A stretch of 64,000 bases of DNA from Veillonella intestinalis (GCF_943193155.1 NZ_CALPDB010000006.1:173611-237610), one strand, 5' to 3'; counted from the first letter of the stretch, positions 1 to 9,181 are shown. Program-made: numbers and translations. Notes: generated from the letters alone by a model not told the origin.

Positions 1-156
1 TTTAGTTTACAAGCCTTTGTCCTGTTCAGCCTTATCGCCCTATGTGCCGGCAAGTTACGCGGCTTTTTACATCAAGGCCCTAGTTCACAACGCCTATTAA
101 ATCGCATACAAGGTATCGTCTTATTATGCATTGGTGGCTTATTGCTATTCTTTTAA
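1..156 (+). CDS. LysE/RhtB-family exporter, C-terminal fragment
   Basis: Frame 1 is open from the first base to a TAA at 154-156. It gives about 51 residues with two hydrophobic stretches: one near residues 4-15, and a terminal one ending in GIVLLCIGGLLLFF. The arginine-rich segment followed by a last hydrophobic helix resembles the C-terminus of LysE/RhtB amino-acid exporters. The start lies outside the window, so the family call rests on this tail only. Confidence 0.5.
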   Translation, partial: FSLQAFVLFSLIALCAGKLRGFLHQGPSSQRLLNRIQGIVLLCIGGLLLFF

Positions 157-221
157 AAACGTTATTCTTTAAAAACTAGATGTTACAGTTGCATATTATA
201 ATACTATTATAATTTAATAAA

Positions 222-274
222 AAAGGATGTAACCTTACATGAATCACTCTCATGTAATAGTTACATCCTTTTAA
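222..274. terminator. bidirectional rho-independent terminator
   Basis: GGATGTAAC at 225-233 pairs with GTTACATCC at 260-268. An inner stem (TTACATGA with TCATGTAA) extends the hairpin. A-rich sequence on the left and T-rich sequence on the right let it serve both converging genes: the exporter fragment and the nitroreductase, whose stop codon begins at 275. Confidence 0.8.
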
Positions 275-946
275 TTATTTAACCCAAGTTACAATATCTT
301 CAATCGCTTGGCGTGTCTTTTCACGATGAGGTTCTTCATCACGATAGCCAAAGCCCGCCATAACGGATACACCAAAATGATTAGTATCCACGATACCTTC
401 TGTGGCGAGTAATTCTTCTACCGCTTTAATATTAAAGCCTTCAATCGGACAAGAATCAATGCCAAGCATTGCCGCAGCAGTCATCATATTGGCCAACGCA
501 ATATACGTTTGTTTGCTCGCCCAATCATAAATAGCCCGATCACTTTCTAACAAGTTAAAATCATTCTGCTGAAAATTGCCATATGCTTGACGCATCATAT
601 CCATAACTTCATCAGGCATATGTTTGATGTCCTTCATAATATGTGTAATGTAGGGAGCATCAACGACAGTATCGACTTTTTTACGAGCCAATAAAATCAC
701 AAAATGACTAGCTCCCTTTAAACTATTTTGACCGCCCCAAGAAATAGGTAGTAATTTCTCCTTTAACGCTTGATTTTCAATCACTAAAAATTTCCATGGT
801 TCAAAACCAAAAGAGCTTGGTGATAAACGGGCTACTTCTAAAATTGTATTAAAATCTGCCTCTGGTATTCTTTTGTTTTCATCAAACTTCTTGCAAGCAT
901 ATCTAAAATTAAATGCCTCTAAAATATCTTTAGATGTAATATTCAT
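275..946 (-). CDS. nitroreductase-family FMN oxidoreductase
   Basis: The 223-residue protein has the nitroreductase fold pattern. An N-terminal FRYACKKFD segment would bind FMN phosphate, SPSSFGFEPWKF lies near residues 42-53, and a GIDSCPIEGF segment comes late. Such enzymes reduce nitro compounds or quinones with NAD(P)H in the cytoplasm. I chose the ATG at 944-946 because AAAGGAAG lies just upstream. A 19-codon longer start has no ribosome site. The natural substrate cannot be read from sequence. Confidence 0.88.
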   Translation of the reverse strand: MNITSKDILEAFNFRYACKKFDENKRIPEADFNTILEVARLSPSSFGFEPWKFLVIENQALKEKLLPISWGGQNSLKGASHFVILLARKKVDTVVDAPYITHIMKDIKHMPDEVMDMMRQAYGNFQQNDFNLLESDRAIYDWASKQTYIALANMMTAAAMLGIDSCPIEGFNIKAVEELLATEGIVDTNHFGVSVMAGFGYRDEEPHREKTRQAIEDIVTWVK

Positions 947-1188
947 ATATATCTTCCTTTCAAATGTAGTAATACATAAGCTACACAATATACATAGTAG
1001 CACCTCGCTAAATAGCCTGATAATTTAATTACTAAATCATCAAACAACTATATCGATATATTTAGTATACCATACTACATTAAACACTTGAAGGAAATAA
1101 AAATATCTATTAAACATAAAACTTTAGAACTCTACTATGACTATAAATTCGAATGAAATAATTATTTAAATATCAATAATTAAATTTT

Positions 1189-1998
1189 TTACTTGCCGAT
1201 TAACTCAGCAAAACTTTGACTCAAAATGATTTCTTGAGTAGCTTTATCAGGGACAAGCTCACTCAAAACATGCCAAGCCTTATCATACGTAATTGAAGTT
1301 TCAAACTGTGTATGTGGCCAATCACTGCCCCATAACAAACGACTTGGCCCAAATGCTTCTAATAATTTAGGTATTAATGTTTTAGCAATTGCTACATTAT
1401 CCTCTAACGTTTTTTCCTTCTTCAAACGATACGAAGCTGAGATTTTAACCCACACTTGTCCTGTTTTACCAACTGACAATAAATATTTAAACCCTTCATC
1501 TTCTGCAGCTATATCTGCTGTCGGTTTTCCAAAATGATCAACAACTACTTTCACACCCGCCTCTAATAATGCATCAATTAACGGCTGTAACTGTATTGCA
1601 TCAATGTGAAGCTCTACATGCCAACCTAACTGTTTTACATAATTTAGAATACGTGGCCATTCTCCTTCACGTAAGTTAGGAATTTCTCGAGCGTACAAAT
1701 TAAGGCGAATCCCAACAATATTATACTTAGCTAATTCTTCTAGCTCTTTTAAAGTAATATCCGTATTTACAACGGCCACCCCATATAGCTTATTTGGATA
1801 CTTTTTAATAGCCTCTACCATATAACTATTATCAAATCCTAAAAAGCTTGGCTGAATCAACATACCAGCTTGTAGCCCTTTAGATTCAAAGTTTGCAATA
1901 AAATCTTCAATACTTGCTTCATAGGATGGAGCATAACGCCGATCATTAGCTAACTGCAAATCTGGTGAAAAGACATGTGCATGTGTATCAACTTTCAT
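1189..1998 (-). CDS. amidohydrolase family 2 metal-dependent hydrolase
   Basis: The 269-residue TIM-barrel hydrolase has HAH at residues 6-8, HID at 131-133, VVVDHFGKP at 151-159 and WGSDWPH at 223-229. These are the metal-binding and catalytic landmarks of amidohydrolase family 2, which includes pyrone-dicarboxylate lactonase-like enzymes. GGGAGG precedes the ATG. The gene follows the anion permease by 12 bases, so the two probably form an operon that imports and hydrolyses an organic acid or lactone. The substrate is not determined. Confidence 0.85.
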   Translation of the reverse strand: MKVDTHAHVFSPDLQLANDRRYAPSYEASIEDFIANFESKGLQAGMLIQPSFLGFDNSYMVEAIKKYPNKLYGVAVVNTDITLKELEELAKYNIVGIRLNLYAREIPNLREGEWPRILNYVKQLGWHVELHIDAIQLQPLIDALLEAGVKVVVDHFGKPTADIAAEDEGFKYLLSVGKTGQVWVKISASYRLKKEKTLEDNVAIAKTLIPKLLEAFGPSRLLWGSDWPHTQFETSITYDKAWHVLSELVPDKATQEIILSQSFAELIGK

Positions 1999-2010
1999 AA
2001 TAATACCTCC

Positions 2011-3306
2011 CTAACGAATAATCAGATTAATAACAAACGCATAAATAATAGCAGCGCCTAAACAGATAGGCACACCTCTGAAAATAAGTTTACTAAACAT
2101 ATCTACGCGTTCTTCCTCTTTTACTGTACTTAAAACTAAGCTACCACCTGATGAGAAAGGCGAAATTGCAGTAGCTTGCGCCCCAATAACAATGGCAGAA
2201 AATAAAACTATTGCATCTATCCCTGTTGCTTCTGCCAAACTTGGTACTAATGGGAATAATGCAGGCGTTACAACCCCCATAGTGCTAGAGAAGAATGACA
2301 TAAAGCCACCTATAACAGCCATAACAATTGGTACAATCGGTTCTGGAATTGTATTGCTAACAAAGCTAGCAATCATTTTTACAGTACCAGCCTTAATTGC
2401 CACTGAAATCAACATTCCTACACCACAAATCATGATCAATGTTCCCCAAGGAACCATTTTTATAACTTCCTTTTCATCGCCTAATTTGAGCAGTAAAGCA
2501 AGAAGCGCAAACACAATGGCTACTAAACCTACATCAATAGACTTTTCTAACGTTTTCAAAATTTCTACTTGTGGGAAGAAAATTAGTAAAATAGGAAAAA
2601 TTAACACAACAAAAATCATCGCAATTACTAAATATAAGGTTCTCCGCTGTTTATCATCAAAAGCTTCTGGTAGTGTTATATCCACTAAGTCTGTACTTCC
2701 CTCTCTACGGGTATTCAAAAGTATCATAATCCCTAGAACAATTAAAGGTACTAAGAAAGAAGCAAGAAATATTTGAAATTCATATCCATAAGCTGCTGCT
2801 TCATAACCAGCATTCTGCATTAAACCAATAAATACCACGCCACCAGGACTAATCATAAAGTTATTGCCACACAAAGCACCATAATTAACGGCTAAAGCAC
2901 CAATTAATGGACTAAGGCCAGTCTTTTTACATAGCAACATTGTAATCGGTGTAAAAAAAGCCATAACAGCAAAAAATCCTGCCCCTAATGCAGCTAAAAT
3001 TGTTGCTGCTACAAAAATTGCAAATGGTAACAACTTAGGAATACGCCGAGTCCGATATAACATATGTTGAGCTAGTTTTTCAAGCGTTCCATTAGTCATG
3101 GCAAAATTATAAAATAAAGAAATCGCTAAAATAACAAAGAAAATACTCATGGGCCACATTTTAATGACATCACCGGGTTTAATACCTAAGTAAAATGTGC
3201 CAATGATGTATGCAAAAGCAATCCCAAAAAATCCTGTATTAATTTTTGTTCTATAGCCTAAAGCTATCGCCACAACAATGGCACATAAAATTAAAACATT
3301 AACCAT
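2011..3306 (-). CDS. SLC13/MatC-like anion (dicarboxylate) permease
   Basis: The 431-residue protein consists almost wholly of membrane helices. Its first 100 residues, including GYRTKINTGFFGIAFAYIIG, resemble the N-terminal domain of MatC-type dicarboxylate carriers. Helix hairpins around residues 135-155 (NYGALCGNNFMISPGG) and 375-390 (AISPFSSGGSL) fit the substrate- and cation-binding loops of the ion-transporter superfamily. It lies directly upstream of the amidohydrolase, so it probably supplies that enzyme's substrate. The transported compound is inferred only as an organic anion. Confidence 0.8.
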   Translation of the reverse strand: MVNVLILCAIVVAIALGYRTKINTGFFGIAFAYIIGTFYLGIKPGDVIKMWPMSIFFVILAISLFYNFAMTNGTLEKLAQHMLYRTRRIPKLLPFAIFVAATILAALGAGFFAVMAFFTPITMLLCKKTGLSPLIGALAVNYGALCGNNFMISPGGVVFIGLMQNAGYEAAAYGYEFQIFLASFLVPLIVLGIMILLNTRREGSTDLVDITLPEAFDDKQRRTLYLVIAMIFVVLIFPILLIFFPQVEILKTLEKSIDVGLVAIVFALLALLLKLGDEKEVIKMVPWGTLIMICGVGMLISVAIKAGTVKMIASFVSNTIPEPIVPIVMAVIGGFMSFFSSTMGVVTPALFPLVPSLAEATGIDAIVLFSAIVIGAQATAISPFSSGGSLVLSTVKEEERVDMFSKLIFRGVPICLGAAIIYAFVINLIIR

Positions 3307-3470
3307 CAGTTAACCCCCTAACTACTTCTAATACCTAATAAATTACAGTAATTACAATTTCACATACAGTATATAACTATAAATCATGCGTAACAAATAT
3401 CAATTACTTTACATCAGGAATAAAAAAAATCTATATCAGCCAGAAACATAATAAGCAAATATTAAAACAA

Positions 3471-3500
3471 AAAGGTCCGTCTAAGACTCGACGGACCTTT
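3471..3500 (-). terminator. rho-independent terminator
   Basis: AAAGGTCCGTC at 3471-3481 pairs with GACGGACCTTT at 3490-3500 around an 8-base loop. It lies just past the stop of the antitoxin remnant, and its A/T flanks would work in either direction. Confidence 0.8.
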
Positions 3501-3503
3501 ATT

Positions 3504-3778
3504 TTATAAGCTAATAATTTGTAAGCGTAAACCTAGAGGCTGCATAATTTTTAATAAGGTATCAACTTTTGGCATTGTTTTAAATGATTCTATGCGTGCT
3601 ACTGAAGATTGAGGAATTCCACATTGTTCTGCCAATGCACGCTGACTTAATCCTAATTCATTACGCCTCTTAATAATTGTCGTTACTAAAGCGCTTAATT
3701 CCTCTATTTCTTCAATATCAAAGCGATTTTTTCATCAATAGACTTAACATAATTTTTATAATCTTCCCAAGTTTTCAT
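3504..3778 (-). pseudogene. frameshifted HigA-like XRE antitoxin
   Basis: An ATG at 3776-3778 opens MKTWEDYKNYVKSIDE, then the frame runs into a stop. Another frame continues as FDIEEIEEL, followed by a helix-turn-helix (GLSQRALAEQCGIPQSSVARIE) and ends at 3504-3506. The two halves meet at an A6 run (T6 in the given strand, 3727-3732). One extra A would join them into one product of about 91 residues. The size and the HTH fit a HigA-type antitoxin. A one-base deletion in a homopolymer may be a real mutation or a sequencing error. Confidence 0.8.
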
Positions 3779-3859
3779 TTATATTCCCCCTTTTCGTTGT
3801 AAATAATCCCATATTTCTGAGTCCCCATTACCTTTCTCATAAAATTCAATATTATACAC
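3779..3859 (-). pseudogene. HigB/Gp49-like toxin remnant
   Basis: A GTG at 3857-3859 starts a 26-codon reading frame, MYNIEFYEKGNGDSEIWDYL plus six residues, that stops two bases before the antitoxin ATG. The opening matches the usual N-terminus of phage-derived Gp49-like RelE/HigB toxins, which are normally about 110 residues. Most of the toxin, including its catalytic core, is therefore missing, probably through an internal deletion. Family assignment is by recognition of the N-terminal pattern only. Confidence 0.65.
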
Positions 3860-3885
3860 TTACATCACCTTACATTCCCTAGTCC

Positions 3886-3915
3886 AATGATAGCATATAC
3901 GCTATCATTTTACAA
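3886..3915 (-). promoter_or_regulatory. TA-locus promoter overlapped by palindromic operator
   Basis: On the minus strand TTGTAA (3910-3915) and TATCAT (3887-3892) are separated by 17 bases. A perfect 9-base inverted repeat (AATGATAGC at 3886-3894, GCTATCATT at 3901-3909, 6-base spacer) covers the -10 and the spacer. This is the expected layout of an autorepressed toxin-antitoxin operon. It stays intact although both genes downstream are broken. Confidence 0.7.
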
Positions 3916-3959
3916 ACACTATTAAATACCTAATCTCCAGTACGCCTTATCCCTTTCTC

Positions 3960-4880
3960 TTATTTACTAGCTAGTTGCTGCAACTTAGCCACCCGTTTAT
4001 ATAGTGGCGGATGGTCACTAAATAGCTGATTAATAAATCCATGCGTATCTCCATAACGGCTTAATTTAGCTAGGGCCGATGCCAACTCTGTGCCTAGCCC
4101 CAATTCATAGGCGTAGCGATCAGCACGGTATTCAGCAATACGAGAGCCAAAAGGACTCAATAACACAAAAGCTGTATTAACAGCAGAATTCATGATTTTA
4201 ACTATAAAATTCAAAATTAATATAATTAGCGTAAAGAACAAGGATAAAATATTAATAAACGGTATAAATCTGATGATGTTATGCACAAATACAATGAACC
4301 AAATAATGATGCTAAATAAACGAAGTACTAAGTTATACGCCGAAGCAATAGCGAACGAAGTCATTCCATATGTTGTATCACGATGAACTAAATGACTCAG
4401 CTCATGAGCTAACACGCCTTTTAATTCGGCGGGCTCCATTTCAGCTAATAAGCCAGCATAAACAACTACACGATCATGGCCCATAGCAAAAGCATTTATC
4501 TCGCCGCTTTGTCCCACATATAAACGGTATCGCTGCGGATTAACGCCCGCCCGTTGACACACATCCTCCCAACAGGCTATCAAATAGTCTCCCAAGTCCC
4601 CTTTTGGTTTTGTTATACCCTTAAAAGAAAGATGTAAACTCTGAATTGGTGGTAATTGATACAAAATAATAAAGGCTACAAATAACAAACCAATCCAAAC
4701 ACACGATATAGCAAAGCTATGTTCTGGCAAGTTAAAAGCCCGTAAAATTTCAAGAATAAAAGGTTGCTCCAATAAATTTTGAACACCAAATACCGCTAAA
4801 ATACTATTTATAAAATGTAATACAACAGCGGCCACTATCCCATAAGCAAAAGCCGTTAAAATAACAAGTAAAATTCCCAT
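3960..4880 (-). CDS. M48-family membrane metalloprotease
   Basis: The 306-residue protein has two N-terminal membrane helices, the zinc motif HELSH near residue 160 and a downstream glutamate in AEYRADRYAYELG. More helices lie between them, as in HtpX-like M48 peptidases that degrade membrane proteins. I prefer ATG at 4878-4880 over GTG at 4886 because of the spacing from AAAGG. It follows lemA on the same strand, and LemA and M48 proteases commonly occur together. A terminator between them suggests that this gene is transcribed partly on its own. Confidence 0.88.
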   Translation of the reverse strand: MGILLVILTAFAYGIVAAVVLHFINSILAVFGVQNLLEQPFILEILRAFNLPEHSFAISCVWIGLLFVAFIILYQLPPIQSLHLSFKGITKPKGDLGDYLIACWEDVCQRAGVNPQRYRLYVGQSGEINAFAMGHDRVVVYAGLLAEMEPAELKGVLAHELSHLVHRDTTYGMTSFAIASAYNLVLRLFSIIIWFIVFVHNIIRFIPFINILSLFFTLIILILNFIVKIMNSAVNTAFVLLSPFGSRIAEYRADRYAYELGLGTELASALAKLSRYGDTHGFINQLFSDHPPLYKRVAKLQQLASK

Positions 4881-4985
4881 AGCCACGCCTTTCTTAATAC
4901 TTTCTCGGTATCTTATTATCTTCTATTTTTTCTATTATTTTTATTATTTTTTCTTTTCTTATCATTCACTTATTATATACTATAA

Positions 4986-5028
4986 AAGCTGCAATGAGCC
5001 CAACCAATGGTTGTACTCATTACAGCTT
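4986..5028 (-). terminator. terminator after lemA
   Basis: Arms at 4986-5005 and 5009-5028 form a long hairpin with few mismatches. The T-rich stretch on the minus-strand exit side is expected of a rho-independent terminator. It lies 10 bases past the lemA stop. Confidence 0.75.
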
Positions 5029-5038
5029 ATGATATGTG

Positions 5039-5629
5039 TTAAAATTTACCTTTAATTTGTTCTGTTTTATCTTTCAACTTTTCCGTGCCTTTAATCGCTA
5101 ATTCTTTAATAGCTTCTGTATTCGCACCACTGAAAGCATTAAATTCAGTTTCATTATTAAGATCAAAATAAGGTGCTTCTTTAAACCCTAATACAGAAGC
5201 CACAAACACCATTGGAATCTGTGCGATTTCACTATTATAACCCTTTACAACGCTATTATAAGCTTCTCGCTTTTCAGTCAAAATAGATTCATTCTGTGCA
5301 ATATTCTGTAAAAATGTATTATAATTAGTGCTTGCTTTTAATTCAGGATATGTATTAGCCAATGCTTGAATAGAAGTAACTGCTTCTGAAGATGCTTTTG
5401 CCATTTCTACGTAGTTGCCAGACACTTTAAGTTGCATTAGCTTTTCATATTCCCCATAACTATTCACAAGCTCAGTGAACTGATTAACAATAGCTACCTT
5501 GCGTTCTACCACAACTTTAATATTAGATCTTGCTTCTTTAATTTCCTGATTTAAATTCTGAAGTCGATTGTATTTTTTAATAAAAAATACAATAAGTACA
5601 ATTAAAATTACAGTTAATAAAAAACTCAT
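5039..5629 (-). CDS. lemA: LemA family protein
   Basis: The 196-residue protein has one N-terminal membrane helix (SFLLTVILIVLIVFFI), then a helical domain with YNRLQNLNQEIKEARSNI, and conserved AEAYNSVVKGYN-like and FNAFSG segments typical of LemA. LemA proteins are membrane-anchored with a helical soluble domain and no settled biochemical role. I chose the ATG at 5627-5629, which follows AGGAGAGGAG. A start ten codons upstream lacks a ribosome site. The neighbouring M48 protease supports the call. Confidence 0.9.
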   Translation of the reverse strand: MSFLLTVILIVLIVFFIKKYNRLQNLNQEIKEARSNIKVVVERKVAIVNQFTELVNSYGEYEKLMQLKVSGNYVEMAKASSEAVTSIQALANTYPELKASTNYNTFLQNIAQNESILTEKREAYNSVVKGYNSEIAQIPMVFVASVLGFKEAPYFDLNNETEFNAFSGANTEAIKELAIKGTEKLKDKTEQIKGKF

Positions 5630-5753
5630 TATAAAACTCCTCTCCTTACTTTTATTCATTATAGCAAAAACTTTACTATTTACAAAATTTTATTTATACA
5701 CCCTTATAAAGTTCAGGAATATTTTCTAAAACTTAGAATCTATGTACAAAAAA

Positions 5754-5781
5754 GCTCATTTCAGCGTCAACTGAAATGAGC
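5754..5781 (-). terminator. terminator overlapping the stop of the 112-aa gene
   Basis: GCTCATTTCAG (5754-5764) pairs with CTGAAATGAGC (5771-5781). An A/T-rich run on the exit side completes the signal. The hairpin includes the last codons of the gene ending at 5767. Confidence 0.75.
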
Positions 5782-6105
5782 AACAAGATTTCTTTTAGTA
5801 AGTTCTTTTTCTAATGAATTAACTCGTTTTTGAAGTGTATTAACTAAATTAGGTATTTTACGTTCAAGAATATCAGCAACATTCGGTCTATCTTTCGGTA
5901 TTACATGGTGATTTAAAAACTTATTTAAATAAAAGTCAACACCTTTGTGATGCCCAACCATATTAACTGGTGCATGATGTTTATCTAATACCTCATCAAC
6001 ATTAGCCCACATTTCATACTTATAAAAATGAAATTTAACAGTAGGTATATCTTTATGCATTAGCAAAAACGTTTTGCCTTTAAATTTATCTTGTTGATTA
6101 CTCAC
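5767..6105 (-). CDS. small protein, possibly HipA-N-like
   Basis: The 112-residue protein starts at a GTG preceded by AGAGGTG seven bases upstream. The opening KGKTFLLMHKDIP and the later HVIPKDRPNV faintly recall small Firmicute proteins resembling the HipA N-terminal domain. That link is weak and is not supported by a catalytic motif. The last 35 residues are charged and heptad-like, so a short coiled coil is likely. It forms a single-gene unit with its own promoter and terminator. Function unknown. Confidence 0.7.
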   Translation of the reverse strand: MSNQQDKFKGKTFLLMHKDIPTVKFHFYKYEMWANVDEVLDKHHAPVNMVGHHKGVDFYLNKFLNHHVIPKDRPNVADILERKIPNLVNTLQKRVNSLEKELTKRNLVAHFS

Positions 6106-6142
6106 TTTATATCACCTCTTTCATTCGCAATCTTATAATCTT

Positions 6143-6172
6143 ATAGTACAAAGCCCTACTAAAAAAAGTCAA
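6143..6172 (-). promoter_or_regulatory. sigma-70-type promoter
   Basis: On the minus strand TTGACT (6167-6172) and TACTAT (6143-6148) are 18 bases apart. They lie about 40 bases upstream of the GTG of the 112-residue protein. Confidence 0.55.
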
Positions 6173-6251
6173 TTGTAGGACTTTTTTAGCCAATACATAA
6201 TTATATGTTATGGTTAATTGTGCAATGAAATTTAAAATTTAATTTAATAAC

Positions 6252-6288
6252 AAAAAGGTAGAAAATGAAAGCTCATTTTCTACCTTTT
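6252..6288 (-). terminator. terminator after tRNA-Arg
   Basis: A hairpin with arms 6252-6268 and 6273-6288 leaves a T5 run on the minus strand. It lies about 80 bases past the tRNA-Arg 3' end. Confidence 0.75.
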
Positions 6289-6370
6289 CTTTAAAAACTG
6301 GCATACAAATTGGCTTACTCGCCAATATTTTTTATTCTACTTTTTCTAAAAAGTCAGTAAACATCGGTGG

Positions 6371-6442
6371 TGCGCCTAGCAGGATTCGAACCTGCGCACT
6401 CGGTTCCGGAGACCGATGCTCTATCCCCTGAGCTATAGGCGC
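6371..6442 (-). tRNA. tRNA-Arg(CCG)
   Basis: A complete cloverleaf with acceptor GCGCCTA/TAGGCGC and T-loop GGTTCGAATCC. The anticodon loop CTCCGGA gives anticodon CCG. CCA is encoded at 6368-6370. Confidence 0.95.
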
Positions 6443-6490
6443 ATATATGGGCACCTCTGCACACAAAATATGTACAAAGGCTACCCAATC

Positions 6491-6520
6491 ATTATAGCAG
6501 TGCTAATTATAGCATGTCAA
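6491..6520 (-). promoter_or_regulatory. promoter of tRNA-Arg
   Basis: TTGACA (6515-6520) and TATAAT (6491-6496), both perfect consensus on the minus strand, are 18 bases apart. They lie about 50 bases upstream of the tRNA 5' end. Confidence 0.8.
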
Positions 6521-6581
6521 ATAGCTAACACCATCCGAACACGGTTAACTGCTAATTACTTTTTCTTTTTCCTTCTATTTC

Positions 6582-7862
6582 TTAATCATGTTTCAACTGT
6601 TTATTACCAAGTCCTGTTTTACGGAAAATTGTAAAACAAATACTAAGTACAATAGCAACAACTGTAGCAAGGCCCATACCTTGAAGCACAACTGGTCCCA
6701 AAGATACTTGCGCGCCACTTAAGCCAGTAATCATAACAACAGATGTTAAAATCAAATTATCAGGGCGCGTATAATCTACTTTACGTTCTACCAACATACG
6801 TAGACCAGACGCGGCAATAATACCAAATAACAAAATACTTACACCACCCATAACTGGTACAGGAATAGCATGAATCAAGGCTGCAATTTTTCCAATGAAG
6901 GAGAAAATAATCGCCAACACAGCAGCCCCACCAATAACATAAACACTGAATACGCGAGTAATCGCTAATACGCCAATGTTTTCACCATATGTTGTATTTG
7001 GCGTAGCCCCAAAGAAACCAGAAAGCACATTAGCAATCCCATCCCCTAACAAAGAGCGTTCAAGACCTGGATCCTTCATAAGATCACGACCTACGATATT
7101 ACTTGTTACTACCAAGTGCCCTACATGCTCAGCAAATACAACAAATAATGCTGGCATAATCATTAAAATAGCATTCATATTGAATACAGGCGCACTCATA
7201 TGAGGTAAGGAGAACCAAGCTGCTTCTGATACTTTTGAAAAGTCCACTACCCCCATGAACGCAGCCAAAATATAACCGGATACAACACCAATTAATACAG
7301 GAATAACCGCAAAGAAACCGCGAAATACAACAGTCCCTAAAATCGTTACTATTAAAGAGAATAAAGATATAGTCAGTACTTGTGCATGCGTCATGCCCAA
7401 AGACTGCCAACTGTCACCCGTAATACCGGCCATGCCCATCGCTACCGGCCCTAACTCCAGACCAATAACGGCAATAATAGCGCCCATAGCCGCTGGTGGG
7501 AATAATACGTCAATCCAACCAATGCCCACTGCACGAACAATGAAAGACAATACGATAAAAGCTAAACCAAAGGCAATAAAGCCCCCTTGAGCCGCTTCAT
7601 AAGACATCCCTGCTGCCATAACAGATAACACAGGGGCAATAAATGCAAAACTGGAACCTAAATAAGAAGGAATTTTTCCCTTACAAATAAATAAGTACAA
7701 AATAGTTCCAATCCCATTCATAAAAAGCGCCGTGGCCGGGTCTGCTTTTAACAAATACGGTACTAGTACCGTCGACCCAAACATGGCAAATAAATGTTGA
7801 AAACTTAATGGCAACATGGCCGCATTAGACGGCCGTTCAGACACATCAATAAAATCTTTCAT
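6582..7862 (-). CDS. uraA: uracil:proton symporter (NCS2)
   Basis: The 426-residue protein with about 14 membrane segments begins LPLSFQHLFAMFGSTVLVP, the hallmark of UraA/PyrP uracil permeases. AEHVGHLVVTSNIVGRD and GATPNTTYGENIGVLAITRV are also diagnostic: the Glu and surrounding residues bind uracil in this family. It lies 45 bases behind ftsW with AAAGGATTTAGAGG before the ATG, so it is probably co-transcribed with trmB-ftsW. I see no PyrR-type attenuator in that short gap. Confidence 0.93.
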   Translation of the reverse strand: MKDFIDVSERPSNAAMLPLSFQHLFAMFGSTVLVPYLLKADPATALFMNGIGTILYLFICKGKIPSYLGSSFAFIAPVLSVMAAGMSYEAAQGGFIAFGLAFIVLSFIVRAVGIGWIDVLFPPAAMGAIIAVIGLELGPVAMGMAGITGDSWQSLGMTHAQVLTISLFSLIVTILGTVVFRGFFAVIPVLIGVVSGYILAAFMGVVDFSKVSEAAWFSLPHMSAPVFNMNAILMIMPALFVVFAEHVGHLVVTSNIVGRDLMKDPGLERSLLGDGIANVLSGFFGATPNTTYGENIGVLAITRVFSVYVIGGAAVLAIIFSFIGKIAALIHAIPVPVMGGVSILLFGIIAASGLRMLVERKVDYTRPDNLILTSVVMITGLSGAQVSLGPVVLQGMGLATVVAIVLSICFTIFRKTGLGNKQLKHD

Positions 7863-7907
7863 GTCCTCTAAATCCTTTCTAACTCCACACTAAATATAAT
7901 TTGTCGC

Positions 7908-9179
7908 TTACCCATTAGACGGTCTGAAACGACTCCGCGTTTCTTCACGTAGAGAAGGCATAATGCCTTGGCTACCGATTTTACGATTAGCCTCTTCATT
8001 AACCCGTGAAATGCTGAGCAAAATAGCAACCGCTACTACATTCATTAATAAAGACGACCCACCATAGGATACAAAAGGCAGTGGCACCCCTGTAACTGGC
8101 AACATACCACATACCATAAGCATATTAAATACAGCTTGACCGCCAATAATACAAGTAATGCCTAAGGCCATTAATTTGCCAAAGAAATCTCGTGCACCAA
8201 TAGCTACACGAAACCCAAAATACACAAATGCCAACACTACAAAACTTAAAATAGCCGCTCCCAAAAGGCCTGTTTCCTGTGCCCACACAGCAAAAGCAAA
8301 GTCCGTATGTGCCTCTGGTAAGTAAAAATATTTAGCAGTACCTTGTCCCAAGCCTTGTCCTAATATACCACCAGAACCAATGGCTAACATACTCTGTACG
8401 CTCTGATAACTCAAGGTTTGTGCATGTCCCCAAGGATCTAGCCAAGCTAAAATACGTTCTAGACGGTACGGAGAATGCCAAATCATAGCCGCAAAACCTA
8501 TAGCTCCGGCAATCATAACCAATCCCAGCTGCCGCAAACTACGCTGATTTAAACGAGCCATTACCATTAAAATGAGCGGAAAGGCCACAATTAATACGGC
8601 CGTCCCTGTATCTGGCTGAACTAGCGTGATAATGCCAAATACCAGCGGTGCCCATAAAACTTTCGATGGCACAGGATATTTACGCAACTGCCCACTCGCA
8701 TCTTTTGCTTCAAACAAAGATACTGTAGGAAATCGTTTACGCCACTCTTCAATGCATTGGGCCGCCCAAATTATGCCTGCTAACTTAGCGAACTCCGAAG
8801 GTTGTACCGATAAGCCAAAAGGCAAACTAATCCAACGACGCGCCCCATTAACAACAGTACCAAATAAACCAACCCAGGCTAGAGATAAAAAAACACCGAC
8901 CATAATCCACATCATGAATTTAGGTTCTTTAAGACGGCGATAATCCAGCTGGTAAAAATAACTGCCTGCCAACAGACTGCCTATTAAAAATCCTATATGT
9001 TTTACAATATTACTTTTTAAAATCGTTCCTTGTTGTGCCATTTCAACAGACGTAGCACTATAAATATTAACACTACCAATGAAAATCCAAATAGCTACTA
9101 CCAAAATAATGCCCTGTGCATCATTTCGTACGAGCCGCTGCAACCAAGTATCTTCAGCTCGTTTTGCTTCCTTCGCCAT
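7908..9179 (-). CDS. ftsW: FtsW/RodA/SpoVE-family peptidoglycan polymerase
   Basis: The 423-residue, roughly ten-helix SEDS protein carries the family signature GVPLPFVSYGGSSLLMN near residues 365-381, SVQPSEFAKL near 125 and PDTGTAVLI near 188. SEDS proteins polymerise lipid II into glycan strands during division or elongation. The loop features favour FtsW/SpoVE over RodA, but the pair is hard to separate by eye. It starts two bases after the trmB stop with GAGGAGG in front. Confidence 0.85.
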   Translation of the reverse strand: MAKEAKRAEDTWLQRLVRNDAQGIILVVAIWIFIGSVNIYSATSVEMAQQGTILKSNIVKHIGFLIGSLLAGSYFYQLDYRRLKEPKFMMWIMVGVFLSLAWVGLFGTVVNGARRWISLPFGLSVQPSEFAKLAGIIWAAQCIEEWRKRFPTVSLFEAKDASGQLRKYPVPSKVLWAPLVFGIITLVQPDTGTAVLIVAFPLILMVMARLNQRSLRQLGLVMIAGAIGFAAMIWHSPYRLERILAWLDPWGHAQTLSYQSVQSMLAIGSGGILGQGLGQGTAKYFYLPEAHTDFAFAVWAQETGLLGAAILSFVVLAFVYFGFRVAIGARDFFGKLMALGITCIIGGQAVFNMLMVCGMLPVTGVPLPFVSYGGSSLLMNVVAVAILLSISRVNEEANRKIGSQGIMPSLREETRSRFRPSNG

Positions 9180-9181
9180 GA

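Noticed and set aside
2192..2776. 194-codon plus-strand frame opposite the anion permease
   Set aside because: Its Ile/Thr/Ser-rich translation is typical of the reverse of a membrane protein. It has no start signal, while the minus-strand gene is well supported.
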